This document shows positions 26,044-35,676 of a stretch of DNA of 62,213 bases, one piece after another. Under the pieces are notes generated by a model. That model worked only from the letters and a program-made list of their open reading frames with translations, did not search any database and was not told the origin of the DNA. This DNA comes from Nocardioides alcanivorans (GTDB lineage: Bacteria > Actinomycetota > Actinomycetes > Propionibacteriales > Nocardioidaceae): the NCBI RefSeq assembly GCF_021555175.1, contig NZ_JAKGRW010000034.1, positions 1-62,213 of the forward strand. Reading direction: 5' to 3'. The first letter of the stretch is position 1. Each line of letters starts with the position of its first letter. Both the position numbers and the translations under genes were made by a program.

Positions 26044-26262
26044 GTGGGCGAGCTGTTCGAGACCGACGACACCGTGACCGTGAGTCGTGAGGAGGCGGCC
26101 AAGCGCCTGCACGCCCTGGCCGACGCCTTGGCGCGGCACAACGAGGTCGAGTTCGTGCGCAACGGCAACCGCGTCACCATCGACGTGCCCGACCAGGTCA
26201 AGCTCAAGGTCGAGGTGGAGATCGGCGAGGAGAACGAGCTGGAGATCGAACTCAGCTGGTGA
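26044..26262 (+). CDS. Amphi-Trp domain small protein
   Basis: A 72-residue acidic protein. SREEAAKRLHALADALARHN is an amphipathic helix, followed by VEFVRNGNRVTIDVPDQVKL and a strand ending EIELSW with the terminal Trp that names the domain. The GTG at 26044 has GAGGAGAC just upstream. The function of the domain is unknown. Three phased repeats lie in its promoter region, suggesting regulated expression. Confidence 0.75.
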   Translation: MGELFETDDTVTVSREEAAKRLHALADALARHNEVEFVRNGNRVTIDVPDQVKLKVEVEIGEENELEIELSW

Positions 26263-26393
26263 CCTTGCCGAGATCGCGCTCCTGACCGTCGAGGGCGCGC
26301 CCAACCTCGTCGAGGGTGTGCGGGTGCCGCCGCCGACTTCCCTCCGCGCGGCAGCCTGACGTCAGGATCGATGCCCGGAGTCGACTCTCGTGG

Positions 26394-27470
26394 TCATGAG
26401 CGGATCGGCAGCAGCGTGGAGAGGTCGGGTGCGCCCGGGCCGCGGTACGTCGCCCACGTGGGCGGGACGAGGATGCCCGGCGGTGCGGCAACCACCTCCG
26501 GGATGGCCCGGACGACGGGCCCAGCGGTGGCGAACTGCACGGCCTTCGACTTCTCGGGCAGGCCGATCGGGTCGAGCCACTCGAGGTCCATGTGCACGCG
26601 AGGGGCGCCGTCGATGCGGATCTGCCACCCGTCCTTCCATCCTTCCTCGGGCTCGCCGGTGAACCACACCATGCGCACCGTGATGGCTGCCGCGTCGCCG
26701 TTCATGGCGTGCCACTGCCACACGACACCGCGCACGGTGCCGGCGGGAATCGGGCCGGCCGCGGTGTTCACCTCGGTCTCCGCGACGACCGCGCGGTGCT
26801 CCTCTTGGATCCGATCGACGGGCAGCTGCAAGGTGTCGATGAGGTAGCCGAGGGTCTCGCCGAAGAGGCTGGCGAAGAAGCTGCGGCGGCCGTCGGCGGC
26901 GTCCCAGTAGTCCTGCTCGCTCACGCCGAAGCCGCAGAGATCGTAGATGAACCCGGGCGAGGCGACCGGGGTGCAGTCGTAGGTCTCCTGCACGCTGAGG
27001 CCGTTGACCTGGGTGCACATGCCGGTGAGGAGGACGCCGAGGCGTTCGGCCATGAAACCGGGGTTCATGCCGGTGCCGAAGAGCGTCACCCCGCCGTCGC
27101 GGGCGGCCTTCTCCAACCGAGCCGCTCGGGCGCGGTCGACGGCCTGCGGATAGGTGAAGCCGACCGTGGTGATGACGTTCTTGCCGGAGCGCAGCAGTCG
27201 CTCGAGGTCATCGGTGTGCTGGTCGGGCGAGTCGCCGTTGAGGGGCAGGTGGAGCACCACGTCCGCTTCGAGCGCCTCGATCTCCTCGACGCTGTCGGTG
27301 CCAAGCACGCCGGTCGGCGGGCGCTTCACGATCTCACCCGCGTCACGCCCCACCTTGGTGGGACTGTGCACCTTCAGGCCGACGAGTTCGAGCTCGGGGT
27401 TGTCGATCACGTGCCGCAGCGCGACCCGGCCGATCGAACCCGTTGCCCACTGGATCACGCGGATGGTCAT
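26394..27470 (-). CDS. DapB-like NAD(P)-dependent dehydrogenase
   Basis: A 358-residue Rossmann-fold oxidoreductase, intact. QWATGSIGRVALRHVID is the cofactor motif; PTKVGRDAGEIV, TTVGFTYP, GTGMNPGFMAERLGVLL and QETYDCTPVASPGFIYD are shared in pattern with the paralogue at 22433-23511. The ATG at 27470 follows AGGGAGCCACC. Members resemble dihydrodipicolinate reductase in fold but do not make lysine. It diverges from an SDR gene. Confidence 0.82.
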   Translation of the reverse strand: MTIRVIQWATGSIGRVALRHVIDNPELELVGLKVHSPTKVGRDAGEIVKRPPTGVLGTDSVEEIEALEADVVLHLPLNGDSPDQHTDDLERLLRSGKNVITTVGFTYPQAVDRARAARLEKAARDGGVTLFGTGMNPGFMAERLGVLLTGMCTQVNGLSVQETYDCTPVASPGFIYDLCGFGVSEQDYWDAADGRRSFFASLFGETLGYLIDTLQLPVDRIQEEHRAVVAETEVNTAAGPIPAGTVRGVVWQWHAMNGDAAAITVRMVWFTGEPEEGWKDGWQIRIDGAPRVHMDLEWLDPIGLPEKSKAVQFATAGPVVRAIPEVVAAPPGILVPPTWATYRGPGAPDLSTLLPIRS

Positions 27471-27637
27471 GGTGGCTCCCTGGCGGTCGACGATGGAAAA
27501 CAAAATATGAATTAAGAATCAGTTTAGGTCATCGTGGGTCCCACTGGGCTGCTCCCGTGCAGAACCGTGGCCGAGCGCGCCACTACGGTGCCGGCACGGG
27601 AGTCGCCCGATCGGACGAGAGCAACAAGGAGTCACAC

Positions 27638-28399
27638 GTGCCCACGAGCCTCGAAGGCAAGGTCGCCGTCATCACCGGAGCCGCGAGCGGGATGGGGCGC
27701 CAGTTCGCCCTCTCGTTCACCGAGGCGGGGGCCACGGCGGTGGTGGTCGCCGACATCACCGAGACCCCGCGCGAAGGTGGCGAGTCGACGGTGGACGCGG
27801 TTCGTGCGCTGGGTGGGCAGGCCGTCTTCGTGAGGACCGACGTGACTCGCCTGGGCGACCTGGAGGCGGCCGTTGCGGCCGCGGAGCAGTTCGGTGGCAT
27901 CGACATCATGGTCAACAACGCCGGCATCTTCTCCCACACGCCGCTGCTCACGGCCGAGGAGGAGACCTACGACCGGATGATGGACATCAACGTCAAGGGC
28001 ACCTACTTCGGAGCCAAGTACGCCGCCTCGGCGATGGTTGCGGCCGGCCGAGGCGGAGTCATCATCAACATGGCCTCGATCGCGGGCATCCAGGGCGGTC
28101 CCGGATTCAGCGTCTACTCGACGAGCAAGGGCGCGGTCCGGTTGCTGACCTATGCCCTCGCCGGCGAGCTGGGGGAACACGACATCCGGGTGCTGGCGAT
28201 CCACCCGGGCGTGATCGACACGAGCATGACCCAGACCGACGTGCCGATCGGCGACGAGGTGCTGCGGGTGATCCCTGCCGGCCGCAAGGGCACGGCGGAG
28301 GACGTCGCCCGAGTCGTGACCTGGGCGGCCAGCGATGAGGCGGGCTACGTCAGTGGGACGTCGCTGGTGGTGGACGGCGCGCAGACCCGGGTGATGTGA
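27638..28399 (+). CDS. SDR-family oxidoreductase
   Basis: A 253-residue classical SDR: VITGAASGMG, NNAGIFSH, MASIAGIQ, YSTSKGAV and VSGTSLVVDGAQ. The GTG at 27638 is chosen because AAGGAG stands six bases upstream and the protein starts right at the usual N-terminus (PTSLEGKVAVITG). Divergent from the DapB-like gene. Confidence 0.9.
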   Translation: MPTSLEGKVAVITGAASGMGRQFALSFTEAGATAVVVADITETPREGGESTVDAVRALGGQAVFVRTDVTRLGDLEAAVAAAEQFGGIDIMVNNAGIFSHTPLLTAEEETYDRMMDINVKGTYFGAKYAASAMVAAGRGGVIINMASIAGIQGGPGFSVYSTSKGAVRLLTYALAGELGEHDIRVLAIHPGVIDTSMTQTDVPIGDEVLRVIPAGRKGTAEDVARVVTWAASDEAGYVSGTSLVVDGAQTRVM

Positions 28400-28462
28400 C
28401 CACCAGCAGGTGCTGTCCCAGGGCGGGGCTGGGGGCCGCACGCCCGCCACTAGGCTGACGGT

Positions 28463-29226
28463 GTGGACGACGCGACGCTCGCAGCGCACCTGGTCACCGA
28501 GGCCGCACTCCTGGCCCGCAACATGCGGGGCGAGGGTGTGGCGGTGCACCACAAGTCATCGATCTCCGACCTCGTGACCGATGCCGACCGTGCCGCGGAG
28601 GCCTTCGTCGTCGAGCAGCTGGCCAAGCACCGCCCCGACGACGGGGTGCTGGGGAGGAGGGCGCCTCCCGAGCCGGTACGTCGGGACGGCGTTGGGTGAT
28701 CGACCCGGTCGACGGCACCTACAACTTCGCCAACCGGCTGCACCACTGGTGCTCGGCAGTGGCGCTGCTCGACGGCGACGAGGTCGTGGTCGGCGCGGTC
28801 GCCCATGCAGCGAGCGGGCGGGTGTGGGTGGGTGGTCCCGACCTGCCGACGACCGCCAACGGTGTGCCGGTGCCCCGCATGGAGGACCTACCGCTCCACG
28901 AGGTCGGTGCGGCCACCTATCTCCACCCGGGCTGGATCGACGAGGACGCGGTGCGGCACGCCTGGCTGCGCGCGGCACGCGGCGCCGCGACGCTGCGCAC
29001 GTTCGGCTCCGGCTCCATGGAGATGGTCGACGTCGCGCTGGGGCGGTTGGGGGTCTGGTTCCAGCACTCGACCCCACCGTGGGACTGGCACGCAGGTGCG
29101 GCCCTGGTCCGGGGTGCCGGGGGCGCCGCCGAGGTCGTCGAGGTCGACGGCTTCCGCTGGCACGTCACCGGACGGCCGAGCGCCGTCGCCGGAGTGGTCG
29201 AGAGGCTGGTCGGGGAGACGAACTGA
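28463..29226 (+). CDS. Inositol monophosphatase-family phosphatase (one frameshift)
   Basis: After repair the product has 254 residues and carries the lithium-sensitive phosphatase motifs: DLVTDADRAAE, the metal-binding GEEG (restored), IDPVDGTYNFANR and WDWHAGAALVRGAGG. It hydrolyses a small sugar or nucleotide phosphate; inositol-1-phosphate, histidinol phosphate and PAP are all possible. The frame breaks at 28651-28654 (four G should be five); without repair it looks like two genes. TAGGCT ends six bases before the GTG, so the mRNA is likely leaderless. Confidence 0.85.
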
Positions 29227-29250
29227 CCCCGCCGGCGTACGACGGGGTCA
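29224..29250. terminator. Stem-loop between convergent genes
   Basis: TGACCCCG at 29224-29231 pairs with CGGGGTCA at 29243-29250 around an 11-nt loop. It lies at the stop codon of the phosphatase gene and just beyond the end of the convergent stress-protein gene, so it may serve both. Confidence 0.5.
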
Positions 29251-29264
29251 GCTGTGGCCTGGGG

Positions 29265-29696
29265 TCAGGCGTGGGTGTGCGCGACGTAGACGTCGCAGGG
29301 AGCCTGCGTGACGACGTCGCGAGCGACGCTGCCCAGCACCCGGGCGATGCCCTGGACCCGCTTGTTGCCGACCACGATGATGCTCGCATCGCGTGTGGTG
29401 GCCACGTTGACGAGCGCCTCGCCGGGCTGGCCCTCGGCCGGCCCGGAGGAGACATCGAGGGCAGGGAAGTCGCGCCGCAGGTCGATCTCGACCTGCCGGG
29501 CCGTGCTCTCGGCCTCCTGCTCGTTGCTCAGCAGCATCCGGTCGGAACCGATCTCGATCGTCTCGGCCTTCAGCTTGCCGAAGGCGGACACCAGGTGCAG
29601 GTGCGCGCCGAGCCCGAGTGCCAGTTCGGCAGCGGTGCGGGCCGCAGATGCTGCGGTTTCACTTCCGTCGACGCCACAGACGATGGTCTTTGTCAT
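29265..29696 (-). CDS. Universal stress protein (UspA family)
   Basis: A 143-residue single-domain protein. It opens KTIVCGVDGSETAASAARTA, the usual first strand and helix, and ends with IIVVGNKRVQGIARVLGSVA, a nucleotide-binding-like loop with somewhat unusual spacing. GGAGGGGACC precedes the ATG. Usually induced in starvation or hypoxia; no target is evident. Confidence 0.88.
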   Translation of the reverse strand: MTKTIVCGVDGSETAASAARTAAELALGLGAHLHLVSAFGKLKAETIEIGSDRMLLSNEQEAESTARQVEIDLRRDFPALDVSSGPAEGQPGEALVNVATTRDASIIVVGNKRVQGIARVLGSVARDVVTQAPCDVYVAHTHA

Positions 29697-29883
29697 GGTC
29701 CCCTCCAACTGGGTCATCCCGATGGTTTGGCGTGAACCTATCGCGAGTCGTGCGGATCGTGCTCGTACTCCCGCCAGCCGCCACCTGAACAAGTGACCCA
29801 CCAGTACGGGACCGCACCCGGCCGGGCCCCTCGTTTGTGGGACGATCATCGAGAGGTCTGGTGGACACGGGAGAGGTGAGGGC

Positions 29884-30486
29884 ATGCCCAGGATGTCGGT
29901 GACCGATCGACGCGAAGCGCTCGTCGTCGCGGCGCTCGCAGTGATCGAACGCGACGGTGTGCACGCCGCCACCACCCGCGCGATCGTCGCCGAGGCCGGC
30001 ATGTCACTCGCGAGCTTCCACTACGCGTTCACCTCGCGCGACGAGCTCCTCGAGGCGGTGGTGCGCCGCGTGGTCGACGGTTATGTCGCAGCAGAGGCGG
30101 ACGTCGACGTCGAGGGGCCGGCCGAGCTCGAACCGCTGGTGCGCTCCACGATCCGGGCCTACGTCGACCTGCTCAAGGCTGATCCGGCCCGTGAGCAGGG
30201 GATGATCGAGCTGTCCCTCTACTCCCTGCGCACCCCGGAACTGAATGCCATCGCCACCGCGCAGTATGCGGCCTACCAGAGCTTCATCGAGTCCTTGATC
30301 CTTCGGATCGCGGACCGCACCGGTGCACGCTGGAAGGTACCCACCGACGTACTCGCCCGGATGGTCACCACGATGACCGACGGCCTCACGCTCGGCTACC
30401 TGGTCAACCGCGACGACACGCTGCTCGACGAGCTCACCGAACTCGTCGTCGCCGCCTTGGTGGGGCAGACCGAACCCGCGAAGTAG
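29884..30486 (+). CDS. TetR/AcrR-family transcriptional regulator
   Basis: A 200-residue one-component repressor. The N-terminal HTH reads ALAVIERDGVHAATTRAIVA then MSLASFHYAFTSRDELLEAVV; the remainder is a helical ligand domain. GGGAGAGGTGAGGG is the ribosome site. It ends 86 nt from the end of the convergent allG-like gene. Its target may be its own promoter; no matching palindrome was identified with confidence. Confidence 0.88.
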   Translation: MPRMSVTDRREALVVAALAVIERDGVHAATTRAIVAEAGMSLASFHYAFTSRDELLEAVVRRVVDGYVAAEADVDVEGPAELEPLVRSTIRAYVDLLKADPAREQGMIELSLYSLRTPELNAIATAQYAAYQSFIESLILRIADRTGARWKVPTDVLARMVTTMTDGLTLGYLVNRDDTLLDELTELVVAALVGQTEPAK

Positions 30487-30572
30487 CACCCGCGGCGCCG
30501 CGAGATCGCAGGTCACTCGCGCCGGCACCCCGCTGAAGCGGCGCAGGTGCGACCGTTCAGCGGGGAACCCGA

Positions 30573-31960
30573 TCAGCGGGTGGGAACCCGGGCAGCGAGA
30601 GCGTGCAGGGCAGCGGGGAAGATCTCGGCCGGCGGCGTGACGAGGCCAGCGCCGACCTGACCGGTGCCGGCGACGGCGCCGGCCATGCCGGTGTTGATCT
30701 GCGGCAGGATTCCGGTACGGCAGACCAACGAGACGTCGATCCCGGTGGGCACGCCCTGGAACTCCAGCACGGGTACCGACCAGCGGGGGTTCTCGCCCAG
30801 CGTGATCTCGTGCATCCGCCGGGTGGTGGCGAGGGCGTCGGGGACGGTGCCGCCGACCAGGCGCACGATCGCCGGGGCCGTTGCCATGGCGAAGCCTCCG
30901 ATGCCGGCGGTCTCGGTGATGGCGCTGTCGCCGATGTCGGGATTGGCGTCGTCGGGGCCGTAGTCACCGAGGAAGAGGCCCTCGGCGACCTGGGCCGGGC
31001 CAGTGAACCACTGGTTGCCGGTGCCGGAGACCTGGATGCCGAAGTCGGTGCCGTTGCGGGCCATCGCCACCACCATGGTGGCTCCGGGGATGTCGCGGGC
31101 GGCGTCGAGTGACAGCTTGCAGGCGGGCATCGCCAGGTTGAGGAAGAAGTGGTCGTTGCCACCGATGAAGCGCAGCACTTCGGCGAGGTCCTCAGGTGCG
31201 GCCGAGCCGGAGACCATCGCGGGGAGAGGTCGCGCAGCAGCATCAACGTGCCGGCGCGGTTGCGGTTGTGCGCCTCGTCGCCCATCTGCAGCATCTGGGT
31301 GAGGATGCCCGTCACGTCGACCGGCCCCTCGGCGTCGCGCACCTTGCGCACCGCCGCCTGGAGCACCGGCCCGAGCACCCGTGACATCCAGCGCAGGCGG
31401 GTCAGCACCTCGGGCGAGTAGGCGCCGTACCGAAGGACCTTGCCGAGGCCCTCGTTGAGGGAACAGTAGGTACGCCGGCCGGTCTGCAGGTCCTCGAGCA
31501 CCCACAGATACATCGACGGGGTGACCACGCCGGCCATCGGGCCGACGGCGTCGCGGTGGTGGCAGGGCTCGAGCGAGAAGGTGCCGTCGGCGAAGCGCGC
31601 GGCGGCGTCCTCGGGATCGTCGACCAACCCTTCCAGCGCCGCTCCGCCCATGAGCGCTCCGCGCATCGGTCCTGAGGCACGCTCCCAGGCGAGGGGCGGT
31701 CCGGCGTGCAGGAACTGACCCGGTTCCAGACCGAGCAGTTCGGATGCCGGAGCGACGTCGACCAGGTGCGCGGTCACCCCCAGGGCGGCAGCGACTGCTT
31801 GCTTGTTGGCCTCGATGCGACGTGGGTCGGTGGCGATGACGGCGAGGTCGGACTCGGTGCCCGGCATCGGCGGGCGCCAGTCGACGCGCTCGACCTCGAC
31901 GGCCTGGGCAGCTACCGCGTCGGCGAACATGTCGGCGCCGACAGAGACGACGTTGGTCAT
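30573..31960 (-). CDS. allG: DUF1116 protein, AllG-like carbamoyltransferase subunit (one frameshift)
   Basis: After repair the protein has 462 residues. It matches DUF1116 (E. coli YlbE/AllG): PRRIEANKQAVAAAL, HAGPPLAWERASGPMRGAL, AGVVTPSMYLWVLED, EGLGKVLRYGAYSPEV, then GGNDHFFLNLAMPACK, GTDFGIQVSGTGNQWF and PQINTGMAGAVAGTGQVG. The frame breaks at 31221-31224 (four G on the plus strand, five expected). In E. coli the AllFGH proteins are reported as oxamate carbamoyltransferase, splitting oxalurate with phosphate. Here the gene is last in an allH-fdrA-allG operon, 14 nt after fdrA, but is linked to pyrimidine-type rather than allantoin genes. Confidence 0.85.
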
Positions 31961-31974
31961 GTCTGCTTCCTTCC

Positions 31975-33452
31975 TCAGCGAGCCAGCAGGGCAACGGCCC
32001 GGCGGGTCGCAGCTGCGTTGGACAGGTGGACCTCGGCGCCGGCTGCCACGAGCTGGGCCCGCTGGGCGGCAAGGTCCTGGGGGTCGAGATCGGTGCCGAG
32101 CAGCGCCACGATGACCGGGATCTCGCGTTGGCCACGGGCGGCAGCGATCGCCGGGGCCAGGCGCGACGCAGGGTCGGGCTCAGCACCGTGACCGAGCACG
32201 AGGTCGAGCAGGAGTACGCCGGTGCGCGGGTCGGCAGCGGCGCGCTCCAACTGCTCGAGGCGGAGGGTCGGGTCGATCATCGGGTGGGCGCGCCCCTGGG
32301 TCAGGGCATCGTCGCCGAAGTCGATCATCGTGTGGGTCTCGGCCGTGAGGTCGGCACCCAGGGCGAGCTCCGGCGAGAGCGGGATGTTGGAACGGATCGG
32401 GCCGAGTGTCTCGCCGGCCACCAGCATCGCCTCGTCGCACAGCGTGCCGCCGACGAAGAGGCCGCGCAGCAGGTCACCGGTGGCTGCGCCGGTGTTGTCG
32501 GAGCCGTCGACCGGCCAGGTCGGAGCGGCGTGGCCGAGGCGCTCCAACGCTGCCTCGGCCACTGCGGTCAGATCGCGCTGACCGGGCCCGAGCAGGCCGA
32601 ACTCGACAGGCGTTGCGAGCGTGGCGGCGTACTCCTCGAGGCTGCGGGCGACCTCAGCGGCCGGCGGTTTCGAGAGCACGAGCAGGAGGTCGACGTCCGG
32701 ATCGGCGTCGAGGCGACGCATGGCTTCGCGAGTGGAGCGGCCGGCCACCGTGGAGGAGAGGTCGCGACCCCCGACGCCGAGCGCCCAGGTGACCCCGACG
32801 CCGTCGAGCTGCTCGCCCGCGTGGTGGAGGAGGGTGAGCAGTTGCTGGCTGCCGGTGCCCGACGCGGCGACGATGCCGATCCGGCCGGGCCGGGTGGTGT
32901 TGGTGAACCCGAGACCGATGCCGTCGACGAGCGCGGTGCCGCAGTCAGGACCCATGACCAGCCGGCCGAGCTGCGTGGCGAGCTCCTTGAGTGCCACCTC
33001 CTGCTCGAGGGGCACGTTGTCGCTGAAGATCATCACGTCGTGGCCGCGCTCGACCGCGTCGACCGCCTCGATCACGGCGTGGGCGCCGGGGTGGAGACGA
33101 GTACGACGGTGTCGTCGCCGACCCGGTCGAGCGCGCTGCCCGTGGTGCGCGGTGGCGCCAGTGTGGTGTCCTGCGCCGACTGGCGGCGCGGTGCCAGGGC
33201 GGCGTCGACGGCCCGAAGGGCGGCGTCGAGGTCGGCGTCGTCGTCGAGTCGCAACGCGACCAGCATGTCGACGGGGCCGGTGCCCTCGGGGATGGTGAAG
33301 CCCATGCGCTCGAGCACCTCGAGGTTGAGCTCGGTGCCCATCGCGACCTGGGCGGCGGTCACGCCCGGGGCGTCCTGCACCGTCCGGCTCACTTGGAGCA
33401 ACGTCACCGAGTCGGCATAGGCACCGGTGCGGATCTCGACGTGGTCTCTCAC
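31975..33452 (-). CDS. fdrA: FdrA/AllF-like acyl-CoA synthetase-like protein (one frameshift)
   Basis: 492 residues after repair. The N-terminal part reads IRTGAYADSVTLLQVS and AQVAMGTELNLEVLERMGF; the central succinyl-CoA-synthetase-alpha-like domain has IFSDNVPLEQEVALK, LVMGPDCGTALV, GIVAASGTGSQQL and DVDLLLVLSKPP; a ligase-like C-terminal half follows. These are FdrA features. The frame breaks at 33086-33087 (one C short on the plus strand). The GTG at 33452 is chosen because it overlaps the upstream stop as GTGA with GGAG six bases before it. In E. coli FdrA is the AllF subunit of oxamate carbamoyltransferase. Confidence 0.87.
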
Positions 33453-34165
33453 GCAACACTCCATTCGTGGACGGGTTCGGCGGTTGGGGGTTCGAGGGGT
33501 CCAGGGGGCTCGAGGGCGAGCTCGGCGCCGGCAAGCATCCCGGTTCCGGAACTGGCGCCGACAGCGATCAGGGCCGCCCGCGCAACGGGTTCGTCGGCGC
33601 CGGATCGAGCGCGCAGCCAGTCGGTCAGCTCGGGGAACGACTCTCCCCGGGCGGCGCAGTCCAGGAGGGTGGCCGACAGCGGGGTCGTGCGGTGCGCCAG
33701 CGTGCGTACGGCGTTGCTCACCTCGGCATCCGGCGCTCCGGCCGCATGCCGGGCCACCAGCCAGCCACAGACGACGTCGTCGGCATAGGGGGTGAGCCCC
33801 TCCCCGCGTCCGAGGAGGCGGGCGAGGAGTTCCGGGGTGAATCGGTGGCTGCTCGGGCGCAGCCGGGCATCGGGGCGGACTCGAGGGTCCGTCAGGCGCG
33901 CGACGCGGAGCTCGCGACCGTCGATGAGGAGTCTCCCGGAGCGGAGTTCGGCATGCTCGCCGGTGATGCCGACGGCCGGCAGGTCACGAGCCGAGCTCCA
34001 CGCGGCACAGGGCACGCGGGTGGCCCCGGCAGACACGACACCGGCGACGTGGCCGTCGAGATCGACGTACACCGCCTGCGGGCCGCGGTGCACCACCGGC
34101 CGCGGTCCGTCTGCTGCTGCGCGCAGCCGCTCTCGCAGGCGGAGAGGTGCAGAAACCGGGATCAC
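33449..34165 (-). CDS. allH: DUF2877 protein, AllH-like
   Basis: A 238-residue protein of the DUF2877 group (E. coli YlbF/AllH). The diagnostic segment is GRGEGLTPYADDVVCGW (about residues 125-141), normally GxGxGLTPxGDD; RTTPLSATLLDCAARGE follows, and GASSGTGMLAGAELAL closes the domain. The GTG at 34165 is preferred because TAGCGT lies seven bases upstream on this strand, giving a leaderless start and the usual domain beginning; a much longer open frame upstream runs through the divergent regulator and is ignored. First gene of the allH-fdrA-allG operon. Confidence 0.78.
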   Translation of the reverse strand: MIPVSAPLRLRERLRAAADGPRPVVHRGPQAVYVDLDGHVAGVVSAGATRVPCAAWSSARDLPAVGITGEHAELRSGRLLIDGRELRVARLTDPRVRPDARLRPSSHRFTPELLARLLGRGEGLTPYADDVVCGWLVARHAAGAPDAEVSNAVRTLAHRTTPLSATLLDCAARGESFPELTDWLRARSGADEPVARAALIAVGASSGTGMLAGAELALEPPGPLEPPTAEPVHEWSVA

Positions 34166-34172
34166 GCTGTCG

Positions 34173-34182
34173 ACGCTAGTGT
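34173..34182. promoter_or_regulatory. Overlapping divergent -10 boxes (allH and pucR-like gene)
   Basis: TAGCGT on the minus strand (34178-34173) serves allH and TAGTGT on the plus strand (34177-34182) serves the PucR-like gene; they share two base pairs. RNA polymerase cannot occupy both, so the two directions should compete. TGCCA and TGGCA at 34187-34207 form a loose inverted repeat beside the plus-strand box. Confidence 0.5.
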
Positions 34183-34201
34183 CTCGTGCCACACTCACCC
34201 C

Positions 34202-35500
34202 ATGGCAGGTAACCACAAAGGATTGGCCCGAGGGGAGCAAGAGTTGATGAAGGATGAGGCGCTCCGCACGCTGGCCCGCGCCGATCAGCTCCATCAAGCC
34301 CTCACCCACCTGGTGCTTGAGGGCGGCGATCTCGAGCAGATCGCGGCGGAGGTGGCCCGGACCCTGGAGTGCGAGGTCTGCTTCACCACCCCTGACGGTC
34401 GGGAGCAGGCCGCGCACCTGAGCCTCGAGACCCGCGAGGTGCTCATCGACGCCGAGCTCGTGGACCCGACCGGGCGGATCCGGGTGGAGCGACTGCGTTC
34501 CGACGGCAGCCAGGTGGGGGTCGGCCAGATCCGTCACTTCGGGGTGGGGGCGGCCGGCGTCGACCTTGCCCGGCTGCTCGCCTACGACCCGACGGGTCCG
34601 ATCGCCGATGCCGACGTCCAGGCCCTGGAGCGTGCCGCGATCGTCGCCGCGCTGCTGATCACCAGGGAGGAGGCGATCACCGCGGTCGAGAACAAGTACC
34701 GCGGCGACTTCCTGCGCGAGCTCTTCCTGCGCCGTGCCGACGATCTGGGATACATCTCCGAGCATGCCGAGGCCTTCGGCTGGAACCTGGATCGACCGGT
34801 GGTCGTCTGCGTGGCCGAGCTCGACCCCGAGGGGTTGGAAGGGGAGCACCCCTCGAGCGAGCGGCGCCGCAACTTCCAGGCTCGGTTCGCCAATGCCTGG
34901 CGACAGGTCTGTCGCGGGATCGACCAGCAGATCCCGGCGGTCGACTTCTCCTCCGAGGTCGTCACCCTCCTCCCGGTCGCCGACATCGAGGAGACGCCCT
35001 CGGGGCGGTCGGTGGTGCTGCGGGCGGCCAAGGGAGTGCACGGTGACCGCGGCGGCGGCCGACTGCCGTTCTCCGTCGGGGTGAGCCGAGTTGCGCCGAC
35101 CATGGCGCAACTGCCCGAGGCCTACAAGCAGGCCCGGCGAGCAGTGGAGATCGGGCGTCGGGTGCGCGGCGGCGCCTCGACCACCTACTTCGACCAGCTC
35201 GGTCTGCACCGGCTGCTGGCGTTGGTGCCGGACCCCGCGGAGCTGTCGGCCTATGCCAAGGACGTGCTCGGTCCGCTGGCGGAACGTACGCCGGAGGCGG
35301 CCGACCTGCGCGAGACCCTTCGGGTGCTGCTGGACACCAACTTCAACGTCGCGGAGGCGGCGCGAGCCCAGTTCTTCCACTACAACACGATGCGCTATCG
35401 GGTGGGCAAGTTGCAGCGCCTGCTGGGGCCGCTGGCCACGGATCCCCACCTCCGGCTGGACGTCGCCGTGGCGTTGCGGGTGCTCGAGATCGCTGAATGA
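34202..35500 (+). CDS. PucR/CdaR-family transcriptional regulator
   Basis: A 432-residue regulator. The N-terminal half (to about residue 150) is a sensor-like region, the middle (about 160-330) is the CdaR GGDEF-like domain, and the C-terminal HTH reads LRETLRVLLDTNFNVAEAAR then FFHYNTMRYRVGKLQRLLG. Family members such as PucR activate purine or other nitrogen-compound catabolic genes. Its position between the allFGH operon and the permease/hydroxylase operon makes it the obvious controller of the whole cluster. A second possible start, ATG at 34247, has GGGGAG upstream. Confidence 0.88.
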   Translation: MAGNHKGLARGEQELMKDEALRTLARADQLHQALTHLVLEGGDLEQIAAEVARTLECEVCFTTPDGREQAAHLSLETREVLIDAELVDPTGRIRVERLRSDGSQVGVGQIRHFGVGAAGVDLARLLAYDPTGPIADADVQALERAAIVAALLITREEAITAVENKYRGDFLRELFLRRADDLGYISEHAEAFGWNLDRPVVVCVAELDPEGLEGEHPSSERRRNFQARFANAWRQVCRGIDQQIPAVDFSSEVVTLLPVADIEETPSGRSVVLRAAKGVHGDRGGGRLPFSVGVSRVAPTMAQLPEAYKQARRAVEIGRRVRGGASTTYFDQLGLHRLLALVPDPAELSAYAKDVLGPLAERTPEAADLRETLRVLLDTNFNVAEAARAQFFHYNTMRYRVGKLQRLLGPLATDPHLRLDVAVALRVLEIAE

Positions 35501-35554
35501 GCCACCTTCATGACGGCAGAGTGACAACCGGATGAAGGGGTAACCGACCCGCTG

Positions 35555-35630
35555 GGCATGATTGCCAGCACTTGTCGCTCCCGTTGGGCAGACTTTGCCA
35601 GTGAGGCCCTGTGAGGTGAGCCACTAGTTT
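35555..35630 (+). promoter_or_regulatory. Putative activator operators and promoter of the permease/hydroxylase operon
   Basis: GGCA-N5-TGCC occupies 35587-35599 and a second copy, GGCA-N4-TGCC, 35555-35566; the sites are 33 bp apart. The -10 box TAGTTT at 35625-35630 starts 25 bp after the nearer site, so that site ends where a -35 element should be. The same arrangement precedes hyuA (43016-43028) and the carbamate kinase gene (47960-47972). Confidence 0.6.
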
Positions 35631-35676
35631 GTGGAGTCTCGGGGCAATCAGCCACCCAAGATGGAGGGTCAGCCAC

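Noticed and set aside
28463..29226. Two separate genes for the phosphatase N- and C-terminal parts
   Set aside because: The metal-binding GEEG motif is rebuilt exactly by one extra G, so it is a single interrupted gene.
30573..34165. Allantoin/oxalurate (oxamate) pathway as the role of the allH-fdrA-allG genes
   Set aside because: No allantoinase, allantoate amidohydrolase or ureidoglycolate dehydrogenase is present, while barbiturase, uracil-type permease and an amidase are. It cannot be excluded if those genes lie elsewhere.
33449..35527. A single 692-residue minus-strand protein
   Set aside because: Only the last 238 residues look like DUF2877; the upstream part is antisense to the PucR-like gene and has no family features.
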